Shown here piece by piece: positions 48,001-57,320 of a stretch of 64,000 bases of DNA. Under the pieces are notes generated by a model. That model did not search any database and had not been told where the DNA came from. It worked only from the letters and a program-made list of their open reading frames with translations. Location: the NCBI GenBank assembly GCA_945910005.1, contig OX246747.1, forward strand, positions 32,239,009 to 32,303,008, written 5' to 3'. Position numbers and translations under genes: made by a program. Within the stretch, counting starts at the first letter, position 1. Each line of letters starts with the position of its first letter. The stretch is from Isoperla grammatica (taxonomy: Eukaryota; Arthropoda; Insecta; Plecoptera; Perlodidae).

Positions 48001-49446
48001 ACGCGTTTCGATTCTTAGAGGTCGTTTTTTTTGTTGGGGAATATTCAAGAAATTTATATTTTTTAGTAGATTCAAATTTTCGAGGATGTTTGTTTGGATT
48101 TTTTATTTGCGACGTCCTGGAATGTTAGTGAAAGTGAAAACATATATGAATAGGCCTACCTGTTTCTATGATTTGTACACATTTCTAAAAAAAAATGATG
48201 TAAGAAAAATAGTTTTTTTTTAAGTTTGTGGAATAATTGTAGGCTATGATTTGATTAATTATTTATTTAATGTCTATCCTATTCAGTTATAAAAACACTG
48301 AATGCCCATAATAAACTGTGTAAATGTCCCGCAATGAGAATCGGTTCTTGTAGCCTAACTGAGTGGATAGACTATAATTATAAATACAAATGAATAAGTT
48401 AATTAATTTATATATTTAGCCTATTTAGGCCCGGTATTACAACGCCCGGCTAAATATTCAGACCACCGCTAACTTGTTTTCTCCATGGCAACCGCCAATC
48501 AGAAGCGTGGTTTCAAAGGAGAAAACAAGTTAGCGATGGTATAAAACATTTAGCCGGGCGTTGTAATACCGGGCCTTACTTATTTATTTCTTTGTTTATG
48601 GAAAGGTTATCGTATCTCGTGTGTAATAAAACCAACCGTTTCACTCTGTTCACAGAGGGTATCCTGAAGCAGCCCCCTCGGGAGCGACTCTCGTTGGAGA
48701 AGATCAGCAGTTCCGAGTGGCTGAGAGACACCACGCTACCGAGCCAGCCCGGGCCGTACGAACACTACATACTAACCCCGACGTTGTTGCCGCGCAAGTG
48801 TTCGGTGATCACGTTGAACGGCGTCGAAAACTCCTCGCGCAAGAAGTCCTCGACGGACGTCGCGAACGACTCCGCGGAACAACCGCAACAGAAACACCTT
48901 CAGCGTTCGATCAGCGCGCAAGAAACCAGTCCGAGTAAGCTGCAGGCGCAACAACAACAACGCAGTAGAAAGAACTCGTCGACGGAAAACGGCGGAACCA
49001 AAGACCAACCGCCAAAGGAAGGAGGTTCGACGATCGAAAACGACGGACAGAAACTGTTGCAGGAGAAACTAGAGTTGGAGTATCGTAGTCTGGGCATGAC
49101 GGACATCGAGATAAAAGCGAGGGAGCGGCTGGACGCTCTGGGCATCACCGCGACGATGTTGGAGGAACACTACAATCTCGGCGCGAAGAGTTCGATCATC
49201 GGAGCGTATCGGATACTCGTGCATCGGATACAGAAGGCGAAGACGAATCTCGAGAACGAGGTGATTCTCGTCGACGAGGCGAGTTACTCGGACGCGGCGA
49301 CGCAGTCGCTCGGGTTCCGGGGGAACGCGAATAACTTTCTCGCGAATCTCGGCAGGCGGAAGTCGAAGTCGGCGACCGTTAAGACGACCAAGAACGGTAC
49401 GAAAGTGTTGCAGAGGAATCGGTCGAAGACGTGCACGATTTTATAG
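36534..49446 (+). CDS. NIM1-like serine/threonine kinase (seven joined exons, 551 aa)
   Basis: This gene encodes a serine/threonine kinase of the AMPK-related group, closest to NIM1 by memory of the family. Exons: 36534-36594, 40010-40192, 43036-43147, 44077-44233, 47040-47148, 47752-47994, 48656-49446; all introns are GT-AG and the sum, 1656 nt, is divisible by three. Residues: NIM1-type lead-in LGKRVGFYR (51-59), glycine loop GSGNFSQV (65-72), VAIK Lys87, helix-C Glu105, HRD 178-180, DFG 198-200, activation-loop Thr215 in [17 protein letters not shown] 224-226, [12 protein letters not shown]. After the kinase domain (about 59-310) comes a Ser/Gln-rich basic linker (about 340-420), then a NIM1-typical segment around residue 450-480 ([15 protein letters not shown]) and a C-terminal CTIL. 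Human NIM1K is about 436 residues, so the linker is longer here. Thr215 sits where LKB1 phosphorylates related kinases. The substrate is not deducible. Confidence 0.9.
36956..37165. mobile_element. Diverged MITE, relative of 30149-30325
   Basis: The left end TAAAGCCCTACCCACAACTG and inner CGCAATTGCAATCC pair loosely with GGATTGCAAT and AAGGCTTTCCC on the right. Shared blocks with the 30.1 kb copy include CGGAAATCGTGAA and AAATCGTAATGTCG. Confidence 0.6.
38695..38840. repeat. Short tandem duplication
   Basis: TTTGATTGATCAGAATTCAA with ATACCACTAAC-CATAAAT occurs twice, about 80 bp apart. Confidence 0.8.
38982..39083. repeat. (CTA)n microsatellite
   Basis: About 33 CTA/ACT units with one TTC and one AAT interruption, within intron 1. 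Confidence 0.95.
40010..40192 (+). CDS. NIM1-like kinase, exon 2
   Basis: This exon encodes the lead-in [22 protein letters not shown] and the glycine-rich loop GSGNFSQV up to HQLTR. The acceptor is TGTTTTTGTTCTAG and the donor AG|GTGAGG. A T-run of 20 (about 39942-39962) lies shortly upstream of the acceptor. Confidence 0.9.
41060..42539 (-). mobile_element. Antisense 5'-truncated LINE in intron 2
   Basis: A non-LTR retrotransposon lies opposite to the kinase gene. Its reading frame starts inside the reverse-transcriptase thumb ([17 protein letters not shown], from about 42535) and continues through RNase H to a stop at 41094. A very short 3' UTR and an A-run (T-run on the + strand, 41061-41071) follow. 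The 5' truncation point abuts an (AAACT)5 tract at 42536-42560. RNase H following RT points to the I/LOA/R1-like side of the LINE tree. Confidence 0.85.
41094..42512 (-). CDS. LINE polyprotein C-terminus: RT thumb plus RNase H
   Basis: The frame is open for 472 codons. N-terminally, [13 protein letters not shown] and [14 protein letters not shown] are the typical end of a LINE reverse transcriptase. Central RNase H residues are all present: FTDGSLN (Asp), FDAEVAAI (Glu), [10 protein letters not shown] (Asp), [16 protein letters not shown] (His and final Asp). The end carries a [17 protein letters not shown] zinc-knuckle-like motif and [12 protein letters not shown]. No stop or frameshift breaks it, so the insertion is young. 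The RT catalytic part and endonuclease are missing, so it cannot move by itself. It lies in an intron, so the host protein is unaffected if splicing is normal. Confidence 0.88.
   Translation of the reverse strand: MTGKLHFEEAAEKGKKRLKLLQRAAGSSWGANMDTLALTYKAYIRPAMEYGTEIFPMAAALHRSQVDKVQNHALRLITGAIKTTPIDAMEWYSQIEPLQLRREQRAIQLHEKLSRLDPDTWLNYQNSRKAAHANFAETATQLKQKFCPELLMMERQPFIHLAPANLPDQSNQIEPITIIGGIERKGDLDLNTLRRLTETHLKENYPTAAWLHVFTDGSLNPLTGSPGYGTYCLLFEEAITMSEGATHFDAEVAAIATATKRVADLNNLTKQKVVILSDSVAAIQFVTKPNNLHKNALLFKASISRLRRKNKEVEIQWIPSHCGILGNEKADYLAKMATKRPPPPAEPLSYDRVKTKVKYALKRLNKTAKEEACKLKSWWTEIKKGPDKTWSRKTVTAQFRLATGHDVLQHHLNRFNITKDSATCKLCQFEHQDRAHLFRCAAMKSDIDSLPDNQSRPDQEANLYWIARKMNG
42561..42621 (+). 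repeat. Short LINE 3'-end fragment, + orientation
   Basis: AATGGCTGAAGAGGCCAACT then CTGCAGAG and an A-run of about 16. It resembles the 3' ends of the LINE at 41.1 kb (AATGGCTGAAAGG...) and of the fragment at 23.3 kb (TTCCAACTCTGG). It sits beside the antisense LINE, separated by (AAACT)5. Confidence 0.5.
43036..43147 (+). CDS. NIM1-like kinase, exon 3
   Basis: This exon encodes [17 protein letters not shown] through the helix-C glutamate in REISVM to HHPNIIR. The acceptor is TTTTTTACAG and the donor AG|GTAAGC. It contains the ATP-anchoring lysine (residue 87). Confidence 0.93.
43398..43515 (+). repeat. Tandem copies of the exon-4 acceptor motif
   Basis: GTTTGTTCTAACACAG occurs at about 43424, 43450 and 43476, and TTCGTTCTAACGCAG ends at 43512. 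Two more copies end in GG rather than AG (about 43402-43418 and near 43700). Each has the branchpoint-like CTAAC and, in four, an AG just as in the true acceptor at 44061-44076. Confidence 0.85.
43735..44058 (-). repeat. Interspersed repeat interrupted by a MITE
   Basis: Reverse of 630-730: a TTATTTATTT stretch and CATGGACACTA on the left of the MITE, GCATTTTATGCCAATAGGCG and GACCACCAAACAAAAC on its right. Confidence 0.8.
43757..44010. mobile_element. MITE with GGGCCCAGATTCACAAA ends
   Basis: The ends GGGCCCAGATTCACAAA and TTTGTGAATCCAGGCCC are mirror images. Subterminal CTAGTGCTAAG/CTTAGAGTTAG and TTTAGGCAAATC/GATTTGCCTAA arms are also paired. It is about 254 bp and the right end is only 66 bp from exon 4. 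It has the same end type as the element at 62936-63199. Confidence 0.85.
44077..44233 (+). CDS. NIM1-like kinase, exon 4
   Basis: This exon encodes the hinge and N-to-C-lobe region: [25 protein letters not shown] and the helix ending AVQYM. The acceptor TTGTTCTAACGCAG is one of several near-identical copies in the intron. The donor is ATG|GTGAGA. Confidence 0.93.
44234..47039 (+). other. Intron 4 of the NIM1-like gene
   Basis: A 2.8 kb intron with two related short-repeat patches (45171-45232 and 46131-46218, units around GATTTACAAAGGAGGA), each preceded by a TTTATTTA...CTATCCTATTCAGTTAT-type sequence, a (CTT)n tract at 46446-46473 and a (TA)n tract near 46308. No extra exon seen. Confidence 0.6.
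45131..45232. repeat. GATTTACAAAGGAGGA short tandem repeat
   Basis: Three imperfect units of about 21 bp follow TAATGTCTATCCTATTCAGT. A similar array occurs at 46085-46218, and the leading segment alone recurs at 48256-48294. Confidence 0.7.
47040..47148 (+). CDS. NIM1-like kinase, exon 5
   Basis: This exon encodes the catalytic loop HRDIKAEN (Asp180, Lys182, Asn185) and the magnesium-binding DFGFS (Asp198). The acceptor is GTGTTTTCCAG and the donor TCAG|GTAAGA. Confidence 0.95.
47149..47751 (+). other. Intron 5, with A/T tandem repeat at its 3' end
   Basis: From about 47640 to 47745 a unit of about 24 bp, CTTAATTTTTTGAAAATTTT-like, is repeated about four times and supplies the T-rich tract right before the exon 6 acceptor. 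Confidence 0.7.
47752..47994 (+). CDS. NIM1-like kinase, exon 6
   Basis: This exon encodes the activation loop and APE segment ([14 protein letters not shown]) and [11 protein letters not shown] to PECGRLV. Codon third positions are G or C in 76 of 80 codons, far above exon 3 (about 21 of 36). The acceptor CCGACGCAG follows an A/T-rich tandem repeat; the donor is GTCG|GTGAGT. Confidence 0.95.
48428..48575. mobile_element. Harbinger-like MITE in intron 6, TTA duplication
   Basis: The ends GGCCCGGTATTACAACGCCC and GGGCGTTGTAATACCGGGCC are perfect mirrors, with further pairing (CGGCTAAAT/ATTTAGCCG, CTAACTTGTTTTCTCC/GGAGAAAACAAGTTAG). TTA flanks both sides (48425-48427 and 48576-48578). It is 148 bp and lies about 80 bp before exon 7. 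Confidence 0.88.
48656..49446 (+). CDS. NIM1-like kinase, exon 7 (C-terminus)
   Basis: This exon covers the end of the kinase domain ([17 protein letters not shown]), a Ser/Gln/Lys-rich linker, the helix-like [18 protein letters not shown], the NIM1-typical [15 protein letters not shown], a basic tail ([11 protein letters not shown]) and the terminal CTIL. The acceptor is TCTGTTCACAG; the stop is TAG at 49444-49446. It is strongly GC-biased like exon 6. Confidence 0.93.
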
Positions 49447-51515
49447 GTCAAACTTTTTGAGCGCAGTAAGATAAACCTTTGCGACGCTTTCCGATCGTTT
49501 AGGCGAGAACTTTTTATAAATTTTCGTTCTATATAATGTTTTGTACATGCCAAAAAGGAAGTATGTATGTTACTTTAAAAGTTGACTTAAGAATGGTGTA
49601 CCTACACTGCGAAACAATTTCTACGCAAATTTCTACACTGCTAAGACCATAATTTCACCGAAGTAGTGGAGTTAGTGGACTGAACTTTGATTCGTAGGAC
49701 TAGAACAATGTTACTACTACATACTATATAGTTTTTCACACGGGTACCTACGCAATTTTTTAATTGTTACTACGTATATATGGAGAATTTTATGTGGGGG
49801 AGATTTGAACAGAAGGCTTATGGGACTAGTATTTATCAGTTTAGCAAACTTGACCATATAAAGGAGAACGTGAGGAAATGTTGCAATGTAGGGTTCTACC
49901 GTATTTAGGTTAGCTTTATCAGGTACATGTCTATTTAATGTGATGAATATTATTGCTATTTGGGCTAATTTTAAGAAAGTAAATGACATGACTTGTGGTA
50001 GATGTATTTAGGATGATGACTCAGCCCAGGAAATGACGACCCGATAGGATGATGACCCAGGAAACTATATGTCTGTGCAAGTCTCGAAATTCTTTCAATG
50101 CTCTTTGACTGTTTCGAAAATGAGCGCTAACCACATTCGAATTCCTTTGAATTTTTATTTTTGTCAACTTAAGGTGAAGTTCGTTAGGCCTTAGTACTAG
50201 GCCTACTAGTACCAGTTATAATTTACAAGTAATCCCAGAATTTAGAGTAATTGAGCCTAAATTCAATTTTTATTGTACTATAATGTATTTAAGTCCACTT
50301 AGGAAAGTGGGAGACTTTTTTTTAAATCAAGATTTGTTACCATTTTCAGCACCGGTTTCAACATTGGGTTGTTTGGCCGTTTGAGATTCATCATTATTAC
50401 TATTTTTCTAGTCATAAAATAAATATTCTACGTAAGACGATATGAGAGTGCCGAAAAAAGCCGCACTCGATATACAAACGTTCACCCGTTACCGGAATCA
50501 TGTGTTTATACATAGTTGAAAGAGGCTAGTTTAAGAACTAAAGAAACCATATAGAGTAGTCTCTATTTTCCTGATCTGTAAGCACGATTACCATTTGGTC
50601 TAATGATATAAATGACAGTAGCCTTGTATGAAATAGTTTGGTTAATGGTGCACGGTTGCTATTAATTGGGCTTCCAAAGATTACCTATTAGTTACTAATT
50701 TCAAGCATGGGGCATTTGTCAGTAGGCCTAGCACCTACACATACAATGTTTGAAAACGTTTGCATATACACGAAATACAATAACACTACATTACATTGTT
50801 AAGCATTAGGTCTACTGTTTCAATGATAGATTTTAAGTTCAAAAACACGGCGAGTCCTATTTGGACAGTTTTATTACGTATATAGGCCTACAGTAGTAGT
50901 TTTCCGTAGGTTTTGTTAACCGTCGTTCCGGGGGAAATAAGACACCCAATGTGTTTTTTTTTTGTATATCCCAGCACTGATTTATATTAAGTTTCACTAC
51001 CGCTACTGTTCTCGTTGTAATGTTCCTTATTGTTGCTAGTTTCAACTACAATATGTATTTGGGTTTCTGTACATCAGGTTTTTGTTCCCTATTGATCTAT
51101 TTTTATCTCTTGTTGAAGTTTATTATTTACAGTAGTTCAATCCCACTCACTTTGAGTCCTTTTTGTCGGATCCACAAGTAACCACTAACCATATATTTGT
51201 TTGAGCCACAATATAGAGTATATTTCAAATGGAGAGAATTTGTCTAGTTAATTGATCAATTTAGAAGACAAAACGCCAAGTAATTAGTTTAAGAAAGTAA
51301 TAATGTAGATTCCAGGAGTCGGCTAGTATTCAAAACTCGAGTGCAGTAGATGAGCCGTCATAGTGATAGTACATGTAAAACCAATGTTCCTGTTGTGTTA
51401 CAATTTTTTGGAACCTACTGTACTGTCTGTGCGCGTCTACTCCGTTTCATTTCAATTTATATATATGCACTGTGCATAAGTTCTTGAACTTTTCTTTAAC
51501 ATTGTATTGTATATT
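49447..51515 (+). other. 3' flank of the kinase gene, probable 3' UTR
   Basis: The sequence returns to AT-rich. A possible polyadenylation signal AATAAA is at about 50419 (CATAAAATAAATATTC); others occur further on. No other coding frame is convincing. Confidence 0.4.
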
Positions 51516-51686
51516 TGGTATATAATGTGAGGAAAGGATTCAACAGCTTACCTTCGTGTAGTAAGATGACGGATTTGCGAGTTTGAAGTACCTACACATA
51601 ACAACAAGTACACATAAGACATATTGCTAATATGTCTTTTATGTGTACTTCAAAGCTGTTGGATCCTTTCCTCACATTATATACCA
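51516..51686. mobile_element. Fold-back inverted-repeat element
   Basis: TGGTATATAATGTGAGGAAA-GGATTCAACAGCT on the left mirrors AGCTGTTGGATCC-TTTCCTCACATTATATACCA on the right. An inner hairpin AAGTACACATAAGACATAT/ATATGTCTTTTATGTGTACTT is also present. It is 171 bp. Confidence 0.85.
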
Positions 51687-54600
51687 TTCCAGCCGATTGG
51701 CACCTACTTTCATAACCTGTATTGTATATTTGTTGAGTATTAGGCCTACCTCAGATGGATAATACCCTTAAGAGAATATCTGTATTAGCTGTGTTCGAAC
51801 AGGGAGGTTGTAAAACTATTCGGAAAGAAGTTAAAGATCATTTCGGTTAATTTTACTATCACCAAACGTCGAGCTACTATTAATATTATACGCATTCAAT
51901 CATGACGTAGCTTGCTTTCAAAATTTGTGCAGCTATCATTATCAGTGTTCAATCAATGTTCAATTTCGCTCAGCAAAGCGGTATCGTTTTGGGAGCGGTT
52001 TGTGGTTCGGGACAAATATTGTTCATTAATCCACTTCACCTAAATACAGTAAGTAGTAGGTAACCCTCTTTTCCTATAGTCTTGTCAATTGATAATGGGT
52101 CCTTTTTATGAAGAACCACTTTTTTGTGCAGTGTTTTGCACAGGTGTGGTGTTAGTTTTTAGTTTTTTTAATGCGATACAAATTAAATACTATTAGTACG
52201 CTGTGTGTCTGTGACTGTAAGGTACGTGGCTGCTCAAACCCACCCTTATTGTAGTAATCATACCTACCCTTAACCAGAGGCCTAAGCTATGATATGTATC
52301 TAATCAAAAATGTATTGGTTTACTATGCTAAAGGGTTAGAGTATTCTCATTATATTAAAACCATGCAAAGTTGGTGTGTTTTAGTGATATTGTGACAATG
52401 CTACACTGTATAGTAGATGATTTCCAGAATTGATCTAGGAAGCCGTGATATGCTCTATCTAAGGGTCCTTGATAGTTATGTTGAGGAGCATTTTTCATTG
52501 TTGTGCATTGTTGTCATAGAAGATCTAGAGGGTCGTAATTAGCTCTATCTAAGGGTCCTAGATGAATTCTGAAAAAGGTCTCTAATACCACTATAATTAA
52601 GTTTCATAAGAAATGGATTAAAGAATTTTCAAATATTTTAATCCGTTCAGTTGTTATCCTGGAGGTCAATTAAAGAATAAAGATATAATAGATATACGGT
52701 AATTATAATTGGTTTCCAAAATTACAGCCGTAATGATTACAGTATTTAAAATATTGTTCATCCAGTTTTTAGTTCTATTAAACTAAAAGTTGGTTAATTT
52801 ATTAACCATTTGTTTAGTGTAGAAAAAAAAAAAAAAAAATTTGCACCGTTTTAATAGTTGAGATTCGCTTTTGCCCTTGAGTCGCCTCGAATGACGATCG
52901 TGGCTAATTCGGACCCTGACGTGGGATTTCTATTAAAGTAATATGGGTATAAAACTACGGTAATTGTAGTTTTAAAACACAGTCTTGGGGAGTCAACTGC
53001 CTGTATTGGTAAGGTTTGGTTGATCGACAGAAGCGATTGATTGGTCAAGATGTATACATATTCGAAGAAAAGGATACAACAGTTTACTAGGCTATTTTGC
53101 TATGCACTTTTTACGATAAAGTGTTTTTTTTTAAACACTGCAAACAAATAATAATAGTTATGTCCTACTTCCCCCCAATGCAAAATCTTAACCCTACCCA
53201 CCCTATCATTCCACTTTCTATACAGACAGTATTCGTTATTGTTCATCAGGATAAACACCTAAAATTAGGTTTATTTTGATATTTAGGCCTACTTATTTTT
53301 ATTAAAAAAATATATCAATGCACGGATTTGAGATAGCATAACATATAAGCCTAGTTCAAATTTGTTCTATGTGTATGGTCATCAATAAATGGTTTCTGAT
53401 CGCAAACATCGAAAAACAAATAATATTGTCATAGCTTTAGTGAATAGTGTCAGATGTTCACACTTAGCCACTTTCCTGTACGAATTTGTGCGGTGGACAC
53501 ACGTCTAAATCTTTCCGCGTTCCCCTGAACTTTGAAATGGCCATAGATATTCTAGGTGAACTGATGATTGGTGAATCCTCTGCTTCGATATGTCTCCACT
53601 ACGTACCACAATCGCCATAGTAGGTAATGAATAATGATAAATGAATTTTGTAAACGTTCCATTGAATTAATAATTTTACATATTCTAGAACTGTTTTTAT
53701 ATACATAAATGTATGTATACTTTAAATCTGTAAAGTTACTTTCAGTGGAACGTAAACTTGTCGAAGGCAACTTTTTTGTGTTACTCCCAAGACTGTCATT
53801 TAATTTGTGAAACTATATCAATTACTGTACATACGTACGTAATCAACTCTATGCGATTCACTGTAAAAATACTGACAAAATGTGAGTACGTTTACAGCTT
53901 ACCTTTGTTTAAATTACCTACTATGTATATATATATATATATCTATTTATATAGCCTAATGTTTCTATTAAAGTCTGTTAGACTTTTGCTCATGTTGAAT
54001 CAGTTTGAATATGACGTCGGAGTCATTTTTATGACTAACGTATGGATTTATCACCCAACAAGTTTTAAATATTACAATTTGTATTGAATACAAGTGAAAT
54101 ATGTACCAAGATACACCCATTACGGGCACTTATATTCCAATCGCCCACATTTGATAAAAATACGTATTTCAATAATCGGTTGATGTGACGTGACGTGTTC
54201 TTCTACACTAAAACTAAAAAATATTTTATTGATTGGGGCTGGTCCCCTAATCACACTTGATAATCACGTGCATGGAACCAAGCGATTTCAGAACGTATTC
54301 ACGTAGGAGAAACAACACGTACTTCTTGACTCGTATATTAGGTATACCTTTGTTTGGTCTACCGTCGTACCAGTTGTACAGTATCGATCGTTATTGTGAC
54401 TTGAAAACGGTGGGATGTACCGAGAGCTATAGATGTTTATAATATCGTGTAGTACGTAATATATTCATGTTATGATGCGGGCATTGTAACTGCATACTTT
54501 TCTAGTAATGTTAACCAAACGATACTTGTGTAAGTATTTTAGGCCTCTGTTGCCCTTTTCAGGTGAATACCATACCAAAATAATTACTATTTGTTAGTGT

Positions 54601-55057
54601 TAATAAATGAGTAATCAATAAATTTGATGTATTAAAGATTTATAAAACTATGTTTTATTTGTTGTAAATAGTTTTAAATATCCTTTGAAGCCTTCGCAAT
54701 CCCTTTCTACTTTAGTTTTAGTACATTTCCATCAACTTGATCCTGCCCCATTATGTTTGATAAGGTCTGTATCAGAGGCAGGAATATATGGTATTAATGA
54801 TAAACGTGACTTAATTTCTTAGAAAACGTTTTTGAAGAACAGATGAGGAGGTTAAATTGGCAGTTGCGGTGCTACTACTCAAATATGTGTGGTACGTGCC
54901 AATGGCGCACATACCCGTTATCACGATATACATATATCGTGGATCATACATAATATTTTTTATTTATTTGCATTTTTATTCTGATAATAGCCATCTGCGT
55001 AATTTGCGTGTAGTGACGCACATTTGAGTAGTTGTGACCTTGTCTATGATAAACACG
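51687..55057. other. No gene supported; AT-rich
   Basis: Frames up to 109 codons (53758-54087) have no recognised domain. GCTCTATCTAAGGGTCCT is repeated at about 52452 and 52544. A (TA)n tract lies at 53928-53942. Long AT-rich non-coding DNA is the simplest reading. Confidence 0.45.
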
Positions 55058-55064
55058 TATTATG

Positions 55065-55211
55065 GTGGGTTCTTACAGATCGGTTTACAGCTAAGCGTTG
55101 GGAGCGAAGCGAAGGCGCGAGCTCCAATCAGCGGCCGAGTTTGCGTGAAACTTGTCCGCTGATTGGAGCTCGCGCCCTCGCTTCGCTCCCAACGCTTAGC
55201 TGTGAACCCAC
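55065..55211. mobile_element. GC-rich palindromic MITE with TATTATG duplication
   Basis: GTGGGTTC ends and long arms (ACAGCTAAGCGTTGGGAGCG... AGCTCCAATCAGCGG and its mirror) meet at a short centre near 55135-55150. The left arm has about 14 extra bases after GTGGGTTC. The flanks are TATTATG at 55058-55064 and 55212-55218. Confidence 0.88.
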
Positions 55212-55603
55212 TATTATGCTTTTACGTCGGATGTTGGCCAATTGTAGCCATTTACAACAATCGCTGGCTCGATGTTCATTGAGAATAGTACAGGCAATTC
55301 ATCTGATGAAGGGCATGGGAACGCACCATTATACCCAGAAAGCACATAATTATTTTTTGTTAAATTATAGGTTATAGCCTATTTTTAATAGTTTTTAATA
55401 ATTATTTTGATTTATTTTACTTGAGTTTATTGCTGCTCATCCTTAGGTGGTTCCTCAGTTGGAAGAAGAATTCAGAATACAACAAACACGACAACAAAAG
55501 TACTTCCGTCGCACACAATGATCAATCACAATTCACACCCATGTGTACAGTAGAACATTTCAGTTGTGTTTGTTGTAGCTTCTAATAATTTTTCTCCAAT
55601 TCT

Positions 55604-55940
55604 AACAGGCTGCGATTCAGCCGAGTGTCACTGTGCTAAGTTACTATCTATCCTTTGTAGCTGTTCATCATGATGATTTATTAGCCTCTTTAAAGTTCAA
55701 CAGGTATACATTATACTTTAGAACATTCAAGTTGTCATGTTGGTTAACAGCATGTCTTACTGACATGGGAGCCAAATTTCCAAATACTTTCATCTTTATA
55801 TCGGTACTTGGTATCCGTACATTGGCTGTCATTTCTCATGGCTGTCTAATGCCATAACCACTGTCACTGCCAGTGCATTTGTACTTGGGCAGTCTACCTA
55901 GACTGTATTACGATCAAGTCACCTACTGATGCTCGTGGTA
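55604..55940 (+). repeat. Duplicated segment, left copy
   Basis: AACAGGCTGCGATTCAGCCG, CATTGGCTGTCATTTCTCAT, CTGCCAGTGCATTTGTACTT and AGTCACCTACTGATGCTCGT also occur at 60872-61090. This copy has about 120 extra bp in the middle. The two copies bracket the tandem-repeat cluster. Confidence 0.85.
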
Positions 55941-56187
55941 ACTACTTTCCCCCTCATTCTGCCGACGCTCGCGTTCATAAGTTTCCCCCTCATCCTGGCG
56001 ACGCTCGCGTTCATAAGTTTCCCGCTCATCCTGGCGACGCTCGCGTTCAGAAGTTTCCCCCTCATCCTGGCGACGCTCGCGTTCATAAGTTTCCCTCTAA
56101 TCATGCCGACGCTCGCGTTCATAAGTTTCCCTCTAATCCTGGCGACGCTCGCGTTCAGAAGTTTCCCTCTAATCCTGGCGACGCTCT
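55934..56187 (+). repeat. 36-bp minisatellite, seven copies
   Basis: The unit is CTCGCGTTCATAAGTTTCCC followed by CCTCATCCTGGCGACG. Because 36 is a multiple of three, both strands stay open (12-residue periods LAFISFPLILAT on + and NASVARMRGKLM on -). I do not regard it as a protein. Confidence 0.9.
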
Positions 56188-56334
56188 GATGCCGTGAAGT
56201 TTTGGCAGATGAACTTTAAAGCTCCGAGACGAATGATCGGCTACAAACAGACACATGTATTAGCTTACGTTAGGTGTAATGATGGCTGGTTGTTATGACA
56301 GCGTTGTCAGATTCTAAGAGAAAGCTGTGATAAA

Positions 56335-57035
56335 AACCAGCATCATGTGCCCCAATCTAGTGTTGATACTGCGTCTAGCTGCTCGAGCTACCACCTAGAA
56401 AGGAAAAGAGAAAGCCATCATGTGCCCCAATCTAGTGTTGATACTGCGTCTAGCTGCTGGGGCTATACCATCAAGTCTCCTAGAAAGGAAAAGAGAAAGC
56501 CATCATGCGCCCCCATCTAGTGTTGATACTGCGTCTAGCTGTTTCAGGCACCACCTAGAAACGAAAAGAGAAAGCCATCATGCGCCCCAATCTAGTGTTG
56601 ATACTGCGTCTAGCTGCTCGGGCCACCACCTAGAAAGGAAAAGAGAAAGCCATCATGTGCCCCAATATAGTGTTGATACTGCGTCTAGCTGTTTCAGGCA
56701 CCACCTAGAAATGAAAAGAGAAAGCCATCATGCGCCCCAATCTAGTGTTGATACTGCGTCTAGCTGCTCGGGCCACCACCTAGAAAAGAAAAGAGAAAGC
56801 CATCATGCGCCCCCATCTAGTGTTCATACTGCGTCTAGCTGCTCGGGCTACCACCTAGTCTCCTAGAAAAGAAAAGAGAAAGCCATCATGTGCCCCAATC
56901 TAGTGTTGATACTGCGTCTAGCTGTTTGGGGCACCACCTAGAAAGGAAAAGAGAAAGCCATCATGCACCCCCATCTAGTGTTGATACTGCGTCTAGCAGC
57001 CCGGGGTACTCGTCAGCGCCCACCTAGAAAGGAAA
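56335..57035 (+). repeat. About 76-bp minisatellite, nine copies
   Basis: Each unit contains AAGAGAAAGCCATCATGTGC, CCCAATCTAGTGTTGATACT and GCGTCTAGCTG. The spacer after it alternates between CTCGGGCCACCACC and TTTCAGGCACCACC, suggesting a dimeric higher-order pattern. A 148-codon frame across it is a by-product. Confidence 0.9.
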
Positions 57036-57320
57036 CCAGTCACAATCTTTTTTTGTGTGTATTTAGCAAACCAATATAAATATGTCACTGTGCTATTGTA
57101 ATAAATACAGCAAACATATTTATTAGAACAATGGAAAGTCCAAGCATGGAAAGTCTACATTTCCACGTTAATTTTCTCTTCCAATGTCCAAGGTGTATGA
57201 ACCTTCATGTGCTCTACCACACTACCTATTTTTCACCCCGCCAGAAGGGCTCTTAAGCATGTCTTTTGTTATTTCATATGACCTTTCGTAATCATTCATT
57301 ACTCCTCCATTCTTTCTCCA
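57036..57320. other. Spacer between minisatellites
   Basis: Unique AT-rich sequence, no feature recognised. Confidence 0.4.

Noticed and set aside
56420..56866. 148-codon frame with 25-residue repeats
   Set aside because: It follows the 76-bp minisatellite; frame is kept only where unit length allows, and no domain or splice signal supports it.
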